The notes: generated by a model from the letters alone, not told the origin. 64,000 bases of DNA from Myxococcus sp. CA023 (GCF_010998615.1 NZ_JAAEAH010000046.1:1-64000); one strand, 5' to 3'. Shown: positions 26,724-36,700, counted from the first letter of the stretch. Translations and numbers: made by a program.

Positions 26724-28028
26724 TCACGCAGCCGAGGGGGTAGGCCCCAGGCTTGCCGCCTCGCTCTCCCGGCGGCGGCCCTTCTGGGCAAGCAGCACCG
26801 CGCCAAAGGTGAACATGCACAGGGAGATGAACTGGCTGGTGGAGACATTGTACCACGCCTCCAGCGGCACCGCCGCCGCCAACTCCCCCGCCCCCAGCGA
26901 CTGGAGCAGGCCATGCAGAGTGCCGCGCTCCACGTCCCCACGGAACAGCTCCACCGTGCTCCGCAGCACCGCGTAGGCCATCAGCCAGAACGCCAGGACG
27001 TGGCCATGGAAGCGGCGGTAGCGCCGGGCGTACAGCAGCCCCACGAAGAGCACCAGCTGCCCGACGGACTCGAAGAGCTGGGTGGGGTACACCCCCAGGG
27101 TGTGGCCCTGCTGCGCCACCCAATCTGAGATGCGCACCGCGCCAGGCGCGGCGTGGTGGAAGATTTCACCCGTAGCCTCCACGACGTACCGCGTGTCCTG
27201 GAGTTGGGACGAATACGCCAGGCTGGACGTGTTGCCCGAACTGCCCAGGAGGTCCTGCGCCACCCCGCTGCCGGGGAAGTGCACGGCGGTGGCGGCATGC
27301 GCGGGCGCCACGTCCCCCCAGCAGCACCCCGCGCTGAAGCACCCCAGGCGGCCCAGGCACTGGCCCAACGACACGGTGGGGATGCACACGTCGGCGAGGC
27401 GCCAGAAGTCCAGGCCATGCATCCGCGCGAACACGAACGCGGCCACGGACGCGCCAATCAGGCCGCCATAGAAGACGAGCCCTCCGCCCAGGGAGAACAC
27501 CTGCGTCCAGTCACGGGCGTAGTCCTGCCAGTTCACGAGCACGAAGAGCAGCCGGCTCCCGCCGATACCGCCGAGCAGAATCCAGACCGTCATGTCCATG
27601 ATTTGCTCGCGCTTCTTCGGCCCCTCCACGTCCACCCACGCCCCGTCCTTCAGCTCCAGCGTGCGCCATTCGTCCTGCGCCAGCCGGCCCGCCACCGTCA
27701 CCGCGGTGATGAAGCCCAGGGCCAGCAGCAGGCCATAGGTGTGCACGGGGATGCCCTCGCCCTTGGCGCCCGGAAAGGCCCCGGGCGGCAGCGAGTACTG
27801 CAGGGCGAACCAGGCCAGCACCGCGCCCACGACGCCATACCCCGCGGCCCGCAGCAGCCGGTCTTGCGAGGACACTGGCGCGCGCGTGCCCGTCCGGGCA
27901 TCCAGCTCACCCTCGGCGCTGCGCCAGCCGTTGAAGACGACGTAGCCCACCGTGCCCGCGGCCATCGCGTACAGCAGGAGCTGCGACCAGAGCGAAGTGA
28001 AGGTGAGATGGACGAGGACGGGGAGCAT
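26724..28028 (-). CDS. lgt: Prolipoprotein diacylglyceryl transferase
   Basis: A 434-residue polytopic enzyme that moves diacylglycerol to the lipobox Cys of prolipoproteins. The Lgt signature GQCLGRLGCFSAGCCWGD is clear, as are the YGGLIG stretch (Tyr where E. coli has His103), YPTQLFES and FRGDVERG. It is much longer than typical Lgt (about 260-290): an extra N-terminal helix and linker (residues 1-90) and an insertion of about 50 residues after the signature. It stands 93 bp downstream of lspA, giving a lipoprotein-maturation operon. Confidence 0.93.
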   Translation of the reverse strand: MLPVLVHLTFTSLWSQLLLYAMAAGTVGYVVFNGWRSAEGELDARTGTRAPVSSQDRLLRAAGYGVVGAVLAWFALQYSLPPGAFPGAKGEGIPVHTYGLLLALGFITAVTVAGRLAQDEWRTLELKDGAWVDVEGPKKREQIMDMTVWILLGGIGGSRLLFVLVNWQDYARDWTQVFSLGGGLVFYGGLIGASVAAFVFARMHGLDFWRLADVCIPTVSLGQCLGRLGCFSAGCCWGDVAPAHAATAVHFPGSGVAQDLLGSSGNTSSLAYSSQLQDTRYVVEATGEIFHHAAPGAVRISDWVAQQGHTLGVYPTQLFESVGQLVLFVGLLYARRYRRFHGHVLAFWLMAYAVLRSTVELFRGDVERGTLHGLLQSLGAGELAAAVPLEAWYNVSTSQFISLCMFTFGAVLLAQKGRRRESEAASLGPTPSAA

Positions 28029-28121
28029 GGCAACGAAGGCTACCCTCGTTGCGCGGGCGGGACGACACGCATCCGCGCGTCCAGGCCCGGCCCGGCTGGC
28101 TGCTCGGCCCGATTCAGCGGT

Positions 28122-28730
28122 CTAGGCCTGGGTGGGGGCCTGGGCCGGCTTCTCCTTGCGGACGAAGGAGTCGACGATGAGCATGCCCACGCCAATGCAG
28201 ATGGCCGCGTCGGCGACGTTGAAGGACGGGAAGGTCGCCTTGTCGAACCAGTGGACCTCGAGGAAGTCGATGACGAAGGCCCGGGCGACGCGGTCGATGT
28301 AGTTGCCCAGCGCGCCGCCCAGCACCAGCGGCAGCCCCCACAGCGCCCACTTCTCTTCCGGGTCCGTGCCGGTCAGCTTGCGGAAGTTGAAGGTGATGAG
28401 GATGAGCGCGCCAATAATGGCCACGTGGAAGAGCGGCACCCGCGCCTCCGGCGGCATGCTCCGGAACATGCCCCACGCGGCGCCCGGGTTCTCCAGGTAG
28501 CGGATGCGGAAGAGCGACTCCGAAACCTCGATGTGCCGCCGGGGCTGATAGTGCATCCCCGTGAAGCCCTTGGGGGGCGGCTCGGAGTACATCGCGGCCA
28601 GGCGCTCGCCCAGGCTCTCCTTGCCTTCCATCTGGGTGGTCAGCTCGCGGACGACGAGGTACTTCGTCCACTGGTCGAGCACGATGACGCCAAGGGTGAC
28701 GGCGAGAAGGATGATGTATTTGCGCGGCAC
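28122..28730 (-). CDS. lspA: Signal peptidase II, copy 1
   Basis: A 202-residue LspA with four membrane helices. The catalytic aspartates sit in GGALGNYIDR and FNVADAAI, and the conserved N-terminal DQWTKYLV and NPGAAWGMF are present. A periplasmic insertion of about 40 residues before NPGAAWG makes it longer than E. coli LspA (164). It cleaves diacylglyceryl-prolipoproteins after Lgt has acted. It is followed by lgt and preceded by a second lspA. Confidence 0.95.
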   Translation of the reverse strand: MPRKYIILLAVTLGVIVLDQWTKYLVVRELTTQMEGKESLGERLAAMYSEPPPKGFTGMHYQPRRHIEVSESLFRIRYLENPGAAWGMFRSMPPEARVPLFHVAIIGALILITFNFRKLTGTDPEEKWALWGLPLVLGGALGNYIDRVARAFVIDFLEVHWFDKATFPSFNVADAAICIGVGMLIVDSFVRKEKPAQAPTQA

Positions 28731-28763
28731 GGGCCGGGACTTATACCAGCCGCCGCCCGCCCG

Positions 28764-29360
28764 TCACGGATTGGGGCTTTTCGGCGCCAGCAGCGAGTCC
28801 AACAGCATGAGACTCACCCCGACGCTGATGGCCACGTCCGCCACGTTGAAGGTCGGCCAGCGCATCCCCGGCTGGTTGCGCCAATGCCAGTCGATGAAGT
28901 CAATGACGTAGCCACGCAACAACCGGTCCACGAAGTTGCCCAGCGCTCCACCCGTCACCAGCGCCAGGGCCACCCGGGCCAGCCGCTGGTCCATGGGCGT
29001 GCGCCGGTACATCACGAAGATGAAGCCCATGGCCGCCAGGCTCACCACGAGGAAGAAGAGGCGCCGCACGCCCTCGGGCATGTCGCCGAAGATGCCCCAG
29101 GCCGCGCCCGGGTTCTCCACGTAGCGGAAGTGCCAGTAGTCCTCGATGAAGCGATAGGGCCGCAACACCCGGTACGAGCCGTCCTCGGGCGGCGGGCGGT
29201 TGTCCAGGTTCTGCTCGGTGACGAAGCCCGTCACCCGCGACAGGCCCTCCCGCCCATCCAGGGCATCCGTCAGCCGAGAGACAGCCAGGTACTTGGTCAC
29301 CTGGTCTGCGGCGAGCACCGCGACAATCACGAGGAGGACGAATCGATGGGAGGCTTTCAT
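28764..29360 (-). CDS. lspA: Signal peptidase II, copy 2
   Basis: A 198-residue second LspA, starting 33 bp upstream of copy 1. Both catalytic Asp motifs are intact (GGALGNFVDR, FNVADVAI), as are DQVTKYL and NPGAAWGIF. The insertion before NPGAAWG differs in sequence from that of copy 1, so this is an old duplication. M. xanthus is known to have several lspA genes, one within the cluster for the LspA inhibitor myxovirescin, so extra copies may bear on antibiotic tolerance or substrate range. Confidence 0.95.
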   Translation of the reverse strand: MKASHRFVLLVIVAVLAADQVTKYLAVSRLTDALDGREGLSRVTGFVTEQNLDNRPPPEDGSYRVLRPYRFIEDYWHFRYVENPGAAWGIFGDMPEGVRRLFFLVVSLAAMGFIFVMYRRTPMDQRLARVALALVTGGALGNFVDRLLRGYVIDFIDWHWRNQPGMRWPTFNVADVAISVGVSLMLLDSLLAPKSPNP

Positions 29361-29480
29361 GTCGCGCGCCCTCCTCTATCCCGCTCCCCGGAGTCCTGAC
29401 AACGAAGAGTGCCCACCCGCCCCTTCCTTGTCCGCTCGCTCCATCTCCCGGCCAGCACGGGTTTGGGGCATGGTGTCACC

Positions 29481-29855
29481 ATGCCGCCTGTTGAGCCCGA
29501 CGTGAATCCTTCAGTCTCCGACACGCCCCCACCCACCGAGGCCGCGACCAAGCCAGCGAAGCCCTCGCTGATGGCCCGCTTCAAGAACCTGATGCTCGAA
29601 TTCGGGCCGCTGGCGCTGGTGGTGAACTACGTCATCTTCGGCTTGGTAGTCGTGGGCTTCTACGCCGCCATCGAGTTCGGCTTCCAGCCCAGCAGCACCG
29701 GCGAGAAGGCGGGCAGTTGGGCGGCGGCCTACGCGGCGTCGCAGGTGGTGAAGCCGCTGCGCCTGGCCGCGGTGTTCGTGCTCACGCCGCTCATCGCCCG
29801 GATTCCTCCCGTGGCGCGCTTCATCGAGCGGAACAAGCACAAGTGGAGCTTCTGA
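29481..29855 (+). CDS. DUF1279/FAM210-like membrane protein
   Basis: From the ATG at 29481 it has 124 residues. A Pro/Thr-rich N-terminus is followed by KNLMLEFGPLALVVNYVIFGLVVVGFYAAIEFG and a second helix (PLRLAAVFVLTPLIARI), the arrangement of DUF1279 (FAM210) proteins. The match is from memory. It is single and convergent with the endonuclease-fold gene; a hairpin lies between them. Confidence 0.65.
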   Translation: MPPVEPDVNPSVSDTPPPTEAATKPAKPSLMARFKNLMLEFGPLALVVNYVIFGLVVVGFYAAIEFGFQPSSTGEKAGSWAAAYAASQVVKPLRLAAVFVLTPLIARIPPVARFIERNKHKWSF

Positions 29856-29864
29856 GCCGAGGCC

Positions 29865-29890
29865 CGCGGCGGCCCAGGATGGCCGCCGCG
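29865..29890. terminator. Hairpin between convergent genes
   Basis: A perfect 10-bp stem CGCGGCGGCC/GGCCGCCGCG with a 6-nt loop, 9 bp after the stop at 29855 and 24 bp before the end of the opposing gene. There is no T-run on either side, but the place and symmetry fit a bidirectional terminator or barrier. Confidence 0.55.
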
Positions 29891-29913
29891 AACCCGCCAG
29901 AAAGGGCGTCCCT

Positions 29914-31299
29914 TCAGAAGTTGGGGACGAGGAAGTCCTTCACCACGCCCATGTGCTGCATGTTGGAGGAACTGCTGTCGCCGGACTGCACCGGGGCAAT
30001 CTCCGACAGCGGCCGGTAGGTGCGGCTGTCGAGCACCAGCCCGTTGGGGAAGGTGCTGGAGCCAATGACGGTCGCCTGCTGGTACTGGCGCAGGTCCTGG
30101 TCCACCAGAACCTGGTCGTAGGGCTTGTTGCGGTTGCGGTTGGTGCCCGTGCTGCCGTTGTGGTCCGCCGGGTGCGGACCCGCCGTCGTCACGACCTGCC
30201 GGAAGGTGGCGAAGCAGGACTCGCTGAAGCTGTCCGTGTTCAGGTCGCCGCCGATGACGAGGTAGTCGTCCTCGGGAATCTGCGAGCGGACCTTGGTGAC
30301 GATGGCCTGCGCCTCCGCGTTCCGGTTGCTGGAGCTGGACGTGAGCAGGTGCACGCTCACCGCCCAGAGGTCGCGGGGACCGGGGATGTCGATGCGCGCC
30401 CAGGCGAAGTCCCGGTTGGACACCTGCGGGTCGGGCCACTGGCCGGACTCGATGATGGGCCAGCGGCTGATGACGCCATTGGGAATCTGCGCGCCCGTCT
30501 CACGGGAGTAGTGGAAGCCCGGCGCAATCTGGTCCACCAGCGAGCGGAGGTCCGACGCCGAGTTGTTCCCGTAGTTGAACTCCTGCATCAGCACGATGTC
30601 CGGGTCCACGCCCTTGATGAGACGGATGCCGTGCCCCGGGTCGTAGGACTGGTAGTTGCCGCTGCTGAGGTTGGACGCCATCACCCGGATGGGGGTGTGG
30701 CCCGAGTCCGTGCCACCGTCAGTCCCCGCGTCGGTGCCGGCATCCGTGCCCGCGTCCGTACCGGCATCCGTGCCCGCGTCCGTACCAGCATCCGTGCCCG
30801 CGTCGGGCTCGGTGCCAGCATCCGGCTCCGGGTCCACGCCCGCGTCCGGCTCGGGGTCGGTGCCGGCATCCGGCTCCGGGTCCACGCCCGCGTCTTCTTC
30901 CTGGGTGCCGCCGTCCTCCAGGGCGCCGCCGTCCGTCTCCTCGTTCGAGCCGCCGTCCACGCCCGCGTCGTCGGTCGGCACGCACGCGTTGCTCGGCACG
31001 CAGTGGCCGCCCTCGGCACCCTCTCCGGACGAGGGGCAGCAGACCGCATCCGGGTGCTCGCACGCGGTCTGCGAATCACAGGCCCGGACGCACAGGTGGC
31101 GGTCATGGGACGCGACGAAGATGCAGGATTCGCCCTGCGAGCAGTCTTCCCTGGCGCCCTCGGGGCTGCACTCCGTCCAGAGAACCCCTCCATCCTCGAG
31201 CGGCTGCGGGACCTGAGGTGGGTTGCTCTCACCACACGCCAGGGAAAGAAGGGTGAGCGAAACCGCCGCGCACAGGAGGGAGGTGAGCGTCTTCTTCAT
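29914..31299 (-). CDS. Secreted lipoprotein with endonuclease/exonuclease/phosphatase fold
   Basis: A 461-residue lipoprotein (lipobox LSLAC). It has a Cys-rich domain (about 40-105), then a Pro/Asp/Ala/Gly/Thr linker of about 95 residues with the repeat DAGT or PDAG. The C-terminal half is an EEP-fold domain: VMASNLSS, VLMQEFNYG with the metal Glu, WAVSVHLL, VIGGDLNTDS and a final HMGVVKDF. The His/Asp set fits a DNase-I-like nuclease or phosphodiesterase acting at or outside the cell surface; the substrate is not known. The linker DNA is repetitive and may vary in length between strains. Confidence 0.85.
   Translation of the reverse strand: MKKTLTSLLCAAVSLTLLSLACGESNPPQVPQPLEDGGVLWTECSPEGAREDCSQGESCIFVASHDRHLCVRACDSQTACEHPDAVCCPSSGEGAEGGHCVPSNACVPTDDAGVDGGSNEETDGGALEDGGTQEEDAGVDPEPDAGTDPEPDAGVDPEPDAGTEPDAGTDAGTDAGTDAGTDAGTDAGTDAGTDGGTDSGHTPIRVMASNLSSGNYQSYDPGHGIRLIKGVDPDIVLMQEFNYGNNSASDLRSLVDQIAPGFHYSRETGAQIPNGVISRWPIIESGQWPDPQVSNRDFAWARIDIPGPRDLWAVSVHLLTSSSSNRNAEAQAIVTKVRSQIPEDDYLVIGGDLNTDSFSESCFATFRQVVTTAGPHPADHNGSTGTNRNRNKPYDQVLVDQDLRQYQQATVIGSSTFPNGLVLDSRTYRPLSEIAPVQSGDSSSSNMQHMGVVKDFLVPNF
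30716..30897 (-). repeat. In-frame tandem repeat encoding DAGT/PDAG linker
   Basis: Variants of a 12-18 bp unit (GTGCCCGCGTCC and GTACCGGCATCC on the plus strand) repeat many times without breaking the reading frame. They encode a flexible acidic linker between the Cys-rich and EEP domains. Such repeats expand and contract by slippage. Confidence 0.8.
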
Positions 31300-31537
31300 G
31301 CTGTCGGACTCAGGAGTCGAGAGGGGGGGAAATCGCCGACGACACCCAGGTGCGGACGGCGGCGGGAGTATAGAAACCCTCGATGTGACGATCTTGTGAC
31401 TTATGGCACAGCTGAACGATTTTATCTACGCAGTCACCCCGAAACGTCACGGGAAGTCTGGCGGACCCGTCACGGCAGTCACAGAAACATCCCCGTGAAG
31501 CACGGAGGGCCGCGACAACGTGGGCCGGAGGGTGGAC

Positions 31538-32296
31538 ATGGAACAGCCGAAGGCCCAGGTGACGATGCGCTTCCATGGCGCGCTGAATGACTTCCTGTCT
31601 CCCGCGCACCGGCATCAGACGTTCAGCCACGCGCTGAGAGGCCGCCCGTCGGTGAAGGACCTCATCGAGTCCTTGGGTCCGCCCCACCCGGAAGTGGATG
31701 TGGTGCGCGTGGACGGCGCAGCCGTGGACTTCACCCACCGGGTGCAGCCGGGCGCGTGCGTGGAGGTCTACCCCCCGTCCATGGTCGAGGCGCCCGGCGT
31801 CCGGGTGGGGCCTCCGCTCCAGGACACGCCCCGCTTCGTGCTCGACGTGGGGCTGGGACGGCTCGTGGGTTTCTTGCGGATGCTGGGCTTCGACGCCCTG
31901 TGGCGCAACGACTTCGCGGACGACACGCTCGCGCGGCTCTCGCATGACGAGGACCGCATCCTCCTCTCGCGTGACATCGGAGTGCTCAAGCGCGGCGAAG
32001 TCCTGCGTGGCTACTTCCCCCGCTCGACGGACCCGGCGGAGCAACTGGTCGAGGTGGTGCGCCGCTACGGGCTGACGTCCCGCATGCATCCCTTCTCGCG
32101 CTGCGTCGCCTGCAACGCCGCGCTGACCTCCGCCGAGCCGTCCGAGGTGGCCGGCCGCGTCCCCGAGCGCGTGGCGGAGCAGCACTCGCGCTTCCAGCAG
32201 TGTCCGGACTGCCAGCGCGTCTACTGGGCCGGCACGCACCACCAGCGAATGCAGGCCCTGGTGGACCGGCTGCGCGAGCTCGAAGGCGCCCCCTAG
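31538..32296 (+). CDS. Mut7-C RNase-domain protein with ubiquitin-like N-domain
   Basis: 252 residues from the ATG at 31538 (GGAGGG upstream). The N-terminal 75 or so residues (VTMRFHGALNDFLSP, then VRVDGAAVDFTHRVQPGACVEVYPP) form a ubiquitin/MoaD-like domain. The C-terminal part is Mut7-C, a PIN-like RNase fold with Asp residues in LDVGLGRLVGFLRMLGFDALWRND and ILLSRDIGVLKR, and a zinc ribbon with two CxxC pairs (CVACN, CPDCQ). This two-domain form is known across bacteria. RNA is the expected substrate, but targets are unknown. Confidence 0.88.
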   Translation: MEQPKAQVTMRFHGALNDFLSPAHRHQTFSHALRGRPSVKDLIESLGPPHPEVDVVRVDGAAVDFTHRVQPGACVEVYPPSMVEAPGVRVGPPLQDTPRFVLDVGLGRLVGFLRMLGFDALWRNDFADDTLARLSHDEDRILLSRDIGVLKRGEVLRGYFPRSTDPAEQLVEVVRRYGLTSRMHPFSRCVACNAALTSAEPSEVAGRVPERVAEQHSRFQQCPDCQRVYWAGTHHQRMQALVDRLRELEGAP

Positions 32297-32351
32297 GCGT
32301 CCGGTTCGCTCAGAACATTGGAACCCGAGAAGTCACCAGCGCGTAACGGAA

Positions 32352-32390
32352 ACCTCGCAAGCAATTGCAACTCCGCAACTCTTGCGAGGT
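32352..32390. promoter_or_regulatory. Inverted repeat upstream of the pilus-tip operon
   Basis: A perfect 10-bp inverted repeat, ACCTCGCAAG and CTTGCGAGGT, with a 19-nt loop containing the palindrome GCAATTGC. It lies 55 bp after the Mut7-C stop and 146 bp before pilX1, in a 239-bp gap that is AT-rich for this genome. A second GCAATTGC is at about 32467. It could be a terminator for the first gene (no T-run follows) or an operator for the second. Confidence 0.45.
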
Positions 32391-32535
32391 CTCTTGAGAC
32401 CCAACCCTGAGGTGCGACCCAAACGTTGCCCACAAGTTCCGGCCGGTTACAGTGCCGCCGCTCAGGCATGGCAATTGCCTAGTGAGTAACACTGGTATCG
32501 CCCTCACGGGCCGGAGTCCAAGGGAGTCCCGCGAC

Positions 32536-33261
32536 ATGGTGCAACGTCCCACAACCCGACGGCGGCAAGGTGGCTTCACGCTGCTGCTCGCCATGGGCGT
32601 CGTCACGATGGTCACCCTCGCGGTGCTCCTCAGCTACGGCGTGGTGAGCCGCGAGGCGGAAGTCCAGGGTGATGGCCGTCGCTACAAGGAGGCGTACTTC
32701 GCGGCGGAGGCGGGCCTGGCCGAGGGGCGCGAGGCGATGCGCATCCGGCTGGGGAGGAATCAGATGTACAACGACGCCCTCACCAGCATGGTGCAGGTCA
32801 ACGAGCCAGGCCTGAACGGCGGAGCCCGGCCATACCTGGAGGTCCTCCCAGGCCCCGGCGGCCCTGGCACGTGGAACTCGCTGGCCATCAATGCAGCGGA
32901 CCTTGCCCCTGGGGAGCGACAGAGTCCTGGCGGCGAGGCCTATGCGGCCTTCCCTCTTCAGCAGAACGTGCGCTACCGCGTGTTCGTTCGCGATGACGAA
33001 GACGACAACGGCGCCCCCGACGGGCTGACGGACCTCAACGGGCAGGTCTGGCTCATCGCCGTGGGCGAGGTGGTGGGCCCCGAGGGCAGCCGTCCCACGC
33101 GGGCGGTCATCCAGACACTCATCGCCAACGAGAACGCGCCTGCCGTCACCAGCCCCGGCACTGTGATGACGGGGGGCGGCTCCGACAACACCTACAACAG
33201 CGGGGGCAGTTCGCCCACCACCCGTGACAGGGTCACGACGCTCGAATCCGGCACCCCATGA
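32536..33261 (+). CDS. pilX1: Minor pilin PilX-type
   Basis: From the ATG at 32536 (AGGGAG upstream) about 241 residues. A short basic leader ends in GG before FTLLLAMGVVTMVTLAVLLSYGVV, a class III prepilin signal that lacks the usual Glu5, as in other PilX proteins. The rest is a soluble beta-rich domain with a Gly/Ser tail. In M. xanthus PilX with PilV, PilW, FimU and PilY1 forms the complex that primes type IVa pilus assembly. It is the first of six genes; its stop overlaps tfcP by ATGA. Confidence 0.88.
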   Translation: MVQRPTTRRRQGGFTLLLAMGVVTMVTLAVLLSYGVVSREAEVQGDGRRYKEAYFAAEAGLAEGREAMRIRLGRNQMYNDALTSMVQVNEPGLNGGARPYLEVLPGPGGPGTWNSLAINAADLAPGERQSPGGEAYAAFPLQQNVRYRVFVRDDEDDNGAPDGLTDLNGQVWLIAVGEVVGPEGSRPTRAVIQTLIANENAPAVTSPGTVMTGGGSDNTYNSGGSSPTTRDRVTTLESGTP

Positions 33262-33731
33262 AAAAACTTTCCCTGTTATCGCTCTTGCTGGTGCCTGGCC
33301 TGGCCGTTGGCGCCGCGAATGAAGGCAAGCTGGCCTTCGACAAGGCCTGTGCCCGCTGCCACGTCATCACGCCTCAGGCCCAGGGCAGCAGCGGCAAGAA
33401 CGCGACCGCCGCGAAGAAGCCCGCCCCCATCAAGAAGCGCGGCCGAAACATTGATTTGGGTCCCCTCGTTCCTCAGCGCAGCCCCGAGCAACTTCGCACG
33501 TGGATCGCGGGTCCCACCCAGCTCAACCCCAAGACGACCTGCGACACGCGCCTGCTGCCCGCGGCCGACCGGGACCTGCTCATCAACTACCTGGCGGTCA
33601 GCATCCATCCGACTCCGCCTTCGCGTGAGGAGCTGCTGCGTCAGCAGCTCAAGGAAGACCTCGCCGCGAGCCGTGCGCAGAAGCAACGCAAGGCCAATGA
33701 CTCGTCCCGCCGTTCCCAGGGGAAGAAGTGA
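33258..33731 (+). CDS. tfcP: Non-canonical cytochrome c TfcP
   Basis: A 157-residue exported protein: signal peptide (to about 19), one CxxCH heme site (CARCH, about residue 32), and a Lys/Ala-rich stretch. A later TTCDTRLLP holds a third Cys in place of the usual distal Met. The C-terminus is charged and helical. In M. xanthus TfcP has His/Cys heme ligation and promotes calcium binding by PilY1.1 rather than electron transfer. The Cys seen here and the position between pilX and pilY1 match that protein. Start and stop overlap both neighbours. Confidence 0.88.
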   Translation: MKKLSLLSLLLVPGLAVGAANEGKLAFDKACARCHVITPQAQGSSGKNATAAKKPAPIKKRGRNIDLGPLVPQRSPEQLRTWIAGPTQLNPKTTCDTRLLPAADRDLLINYLAVSIHPTPPSREELLRQQLKEDLAASRAQKQRKANDSSRRSQGKK

Positions 33732-36700
33732 TGCGCACCCTTATCCAGACGCTCGCTGCGTTCGCATTGCTGGCCGCGCCGGTCGCCTATGCCCAGACGA
33801 CCCCGGAAACCCCGGCCAAGTTGTGCGAAGACCAGCTCGACCAGAACAAGCAGCCGGAGTTCAGTGATGAGAACCTGGAGATCCAGGCGTCGACCATGCT
33901 CATCACCGAGGACAATCCAGCCCGGCTCCGGCTCAACACGAACCGCACGGCGCTGAACTCCGAGCACATCTTCTTCCCGTTCGACCAGAACGTCACCATC
34001 AGCTACGTGTACGAGTCCGCCGGCGCCTCGCACTCGCTCGGCTATGTCTACATGGACGACCTGCGAGAGCGCGGGTACGTCGATGCCAACGGCAACCTGC
34101 TCGACACCAACAACAACGGCATCCTGGATCTGCACGAGGACCTGTTCAACCTCGCGCCCCGGAGCGGCGCCAAGTCCCGCCCCTATATCGGCGGTACCCG
34201 TCGCTGTACGCGAAACTTCACCTCGGACGGAGAGACGTACAACCAGCCTGAGCTGGCGATGAACGCGGGTTGCGGCAACACGTTCCAGGAGAACATCGAC
34301 CTGGCGGATGCCCGGCCCGGCCTTGGCGGCGAATGGAATCGGACAGACCAGATTGGCAACTTCGCCTCGGATCCCATCACCGACCTCAGCTTCTCTGATG
34401 GAGGCCTCTTCCCCCACCTGCCCAACCTCTTGGAGCCCCCCTCGGCGGCCAACGGCAACATGGGATTGGGGCGCATGGTGTTCCTGCTCGCCGACGATGA
34501 TGACGGCACCGCCACCTACCGGAACCTGGCGCCCGTGAAGGATGAAGGCGACTTCTCAGAAGGCATCCCGGACTACGACGTCTCCGCGTATGACCCGCGA
34601 GGCCTGCCGCGCGCCGGCGCCAATCCGGACGATGGCATCACGGCCTATGACCGAACCGTGGACATGGGAATGATTGAAGGTGGCAAGGAAGTCATCTTCT
34701 TCATCGCCGTCTATTACCAGAGCAACCATGGCCCCCGCGAAGGCTATGTCTTCCCCTGCCTGAAGCAGGACCCGGATGGCCGGTGCGCGCTGCACCTGCG
34801 CACGTCCATCAACGTCTTCTTCTCCAAGTCCGCTTGGAACATGGACCAGAACCCCGAGGGCGGCACGGTTGTCGCCGAGCGCAACATCGGGTGCCAGTAT
34901 CTGGAGGGCTGCAACCGGGACAACCCCGCCAGCACGCCCGCGCAGGCCTGCCGGGTCCAGGGCACCAACGAGTACTACTGCGGCTGGCTGGACGGCCCCA
35001 TCGACGAGTGGGGCACCACGCTGTACCGCCTGGCGAACGACGAACTCTACGGCAACCTCGTGATGCCCATGGAGAAGGTGACGATTCCCCGTCCCCCGGG
35101 CGTGCGCAACCCCATGCCTCACGTCATCGTGGGCGCACCCACCACGGACCCCTTCCGCTGGATTCTGGGCTTCGAGGACATCCCCGGCGGTGGTGACCGC
35201 GACTTCAACGACGTGGTGTTCGTGGTCAACAAGCAGAACGGCGGTAGCACGCGCTCGGCCACGGTGTCCGGCGACCTCTCGCCAGACATCGCCAACGACT
35301 TCGTCATCACCAAGGTGCGCTTCAAGCGCCAGGACGACTTCGCGCCCCAGCCGCGCACATGCTCCGGTGGAGCGCCCTGCTTCTCCGAGGATGTCCCGGG
35401 CGCCTGCACGCCGGAGGATGGCCCCGAGCCCACCATCACCTATTCGCTGGCGGTGGACTGCCGTATCTGTGAGCCCAATCCGGACACGGGCGAGATGGAG
35501 TGCGTCCCCAACCCGGAGCAGCCCACCTGGTTCCCGGTGGTCTTCCCCGAGACGACGCCGCCCACCCAGGAGGTGGAGCTGGACATCATGGCCATGGGCT
35601 TCACGGGCTCCCAGCTCTGCTGGAAGGTGGACATCACCAGCCCCAACGAGCTGTGCCGCCCCATCATCGATGACGTCGAGGTGGGCTATCAGGCCGTCCG
35701 TGCCGGCAGCTACTCGCGCGCCTCCCCGTCCACGGTGGGTAACGCCATCGTCTGGGGCGTGAACGAGACACCGGGCAGCGCCTGGGGCCGGGCCGGCACC
35801 TGGCCAGGCAACGGCATGCCGGCGCCGGGGGTCCGGGCCTATGACGGCAACAAGGACTTCACGGTCCGCGGGCGACTCCACTTCCGCACGCTCTATGATC
35901 CGGAGAACCCCGTCAGCGGCACCGCTGGCGAGAGGGAACGCTGGGACGCGGGCCGGGTGATGGCGCTGTCCTTTGGCACAAGCGGAAGCGGCTCCGACCC
36001 GCTCGCTCGAAAGCTCTTCACGATGAACGAGTCGGGCAACCGCAGCACGATCTCTGACCTGATGACGGACACGAGCAGCACCAGTCCGCTCTTCCCGGAC
36101 GCGCTCTGCGACCTGGAGCAGAACGGCCGGTACCTGTACGACCTCAACAACGACGGCAAGTGCGGCACGCCCTCCATCACCGCTCCCGATAAACGCGTGG
36201 AGGGCCCCGACAACGATCGCAACTTCTTCAGGGAGTGGTTGTATGGCTGGGAGAAACGCCTCAACGGCAGCCACCGTCGGCCCTGGGCGTTGGGTGGCAT
36301 CAACATGTCCACCGTCGCCATCAGCGTGCCGCCGTACCTCGACGGATGGGCCCTGAACGCTCGCGCGGGAGAGATGGACCTGTACCGCCGCAACTTCATG
36401 GAGCCGCTCGCCGAACGGCCGACGGTGGCCTACGTCGGCACCATGAACGGTTACCTGCACGCCTTCGATGCGGGCGCGTTCCGCAACTCCACCCACGACG
36501 AGTGCCTTCCGAATTCGCCCCAGGTACGCGGCTACTTCGACACCACCGGAACGTGTGCGGGCCCCGGCAGCATCAATCAGCGGAACTATGGCTCAGGCGC
36601 TGATCGCTTCACGTACATGCCGCGCATGCTGCTGGAGCGCTATCGCAACCTCTACGTGCGCTTCAATGGCTCGGGCAACCTGGCCAGGCCCGCGATGGAT

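Noticed and set aside
32440-32460. Sigma54-type GG-N10-GC upstream of pilX1 (GGTTACAGTGCCGC)
   Set aside because: Spacing fits but flanking TGGCAC/TTGC bases do not; chance is likely in GC-rich DNA.
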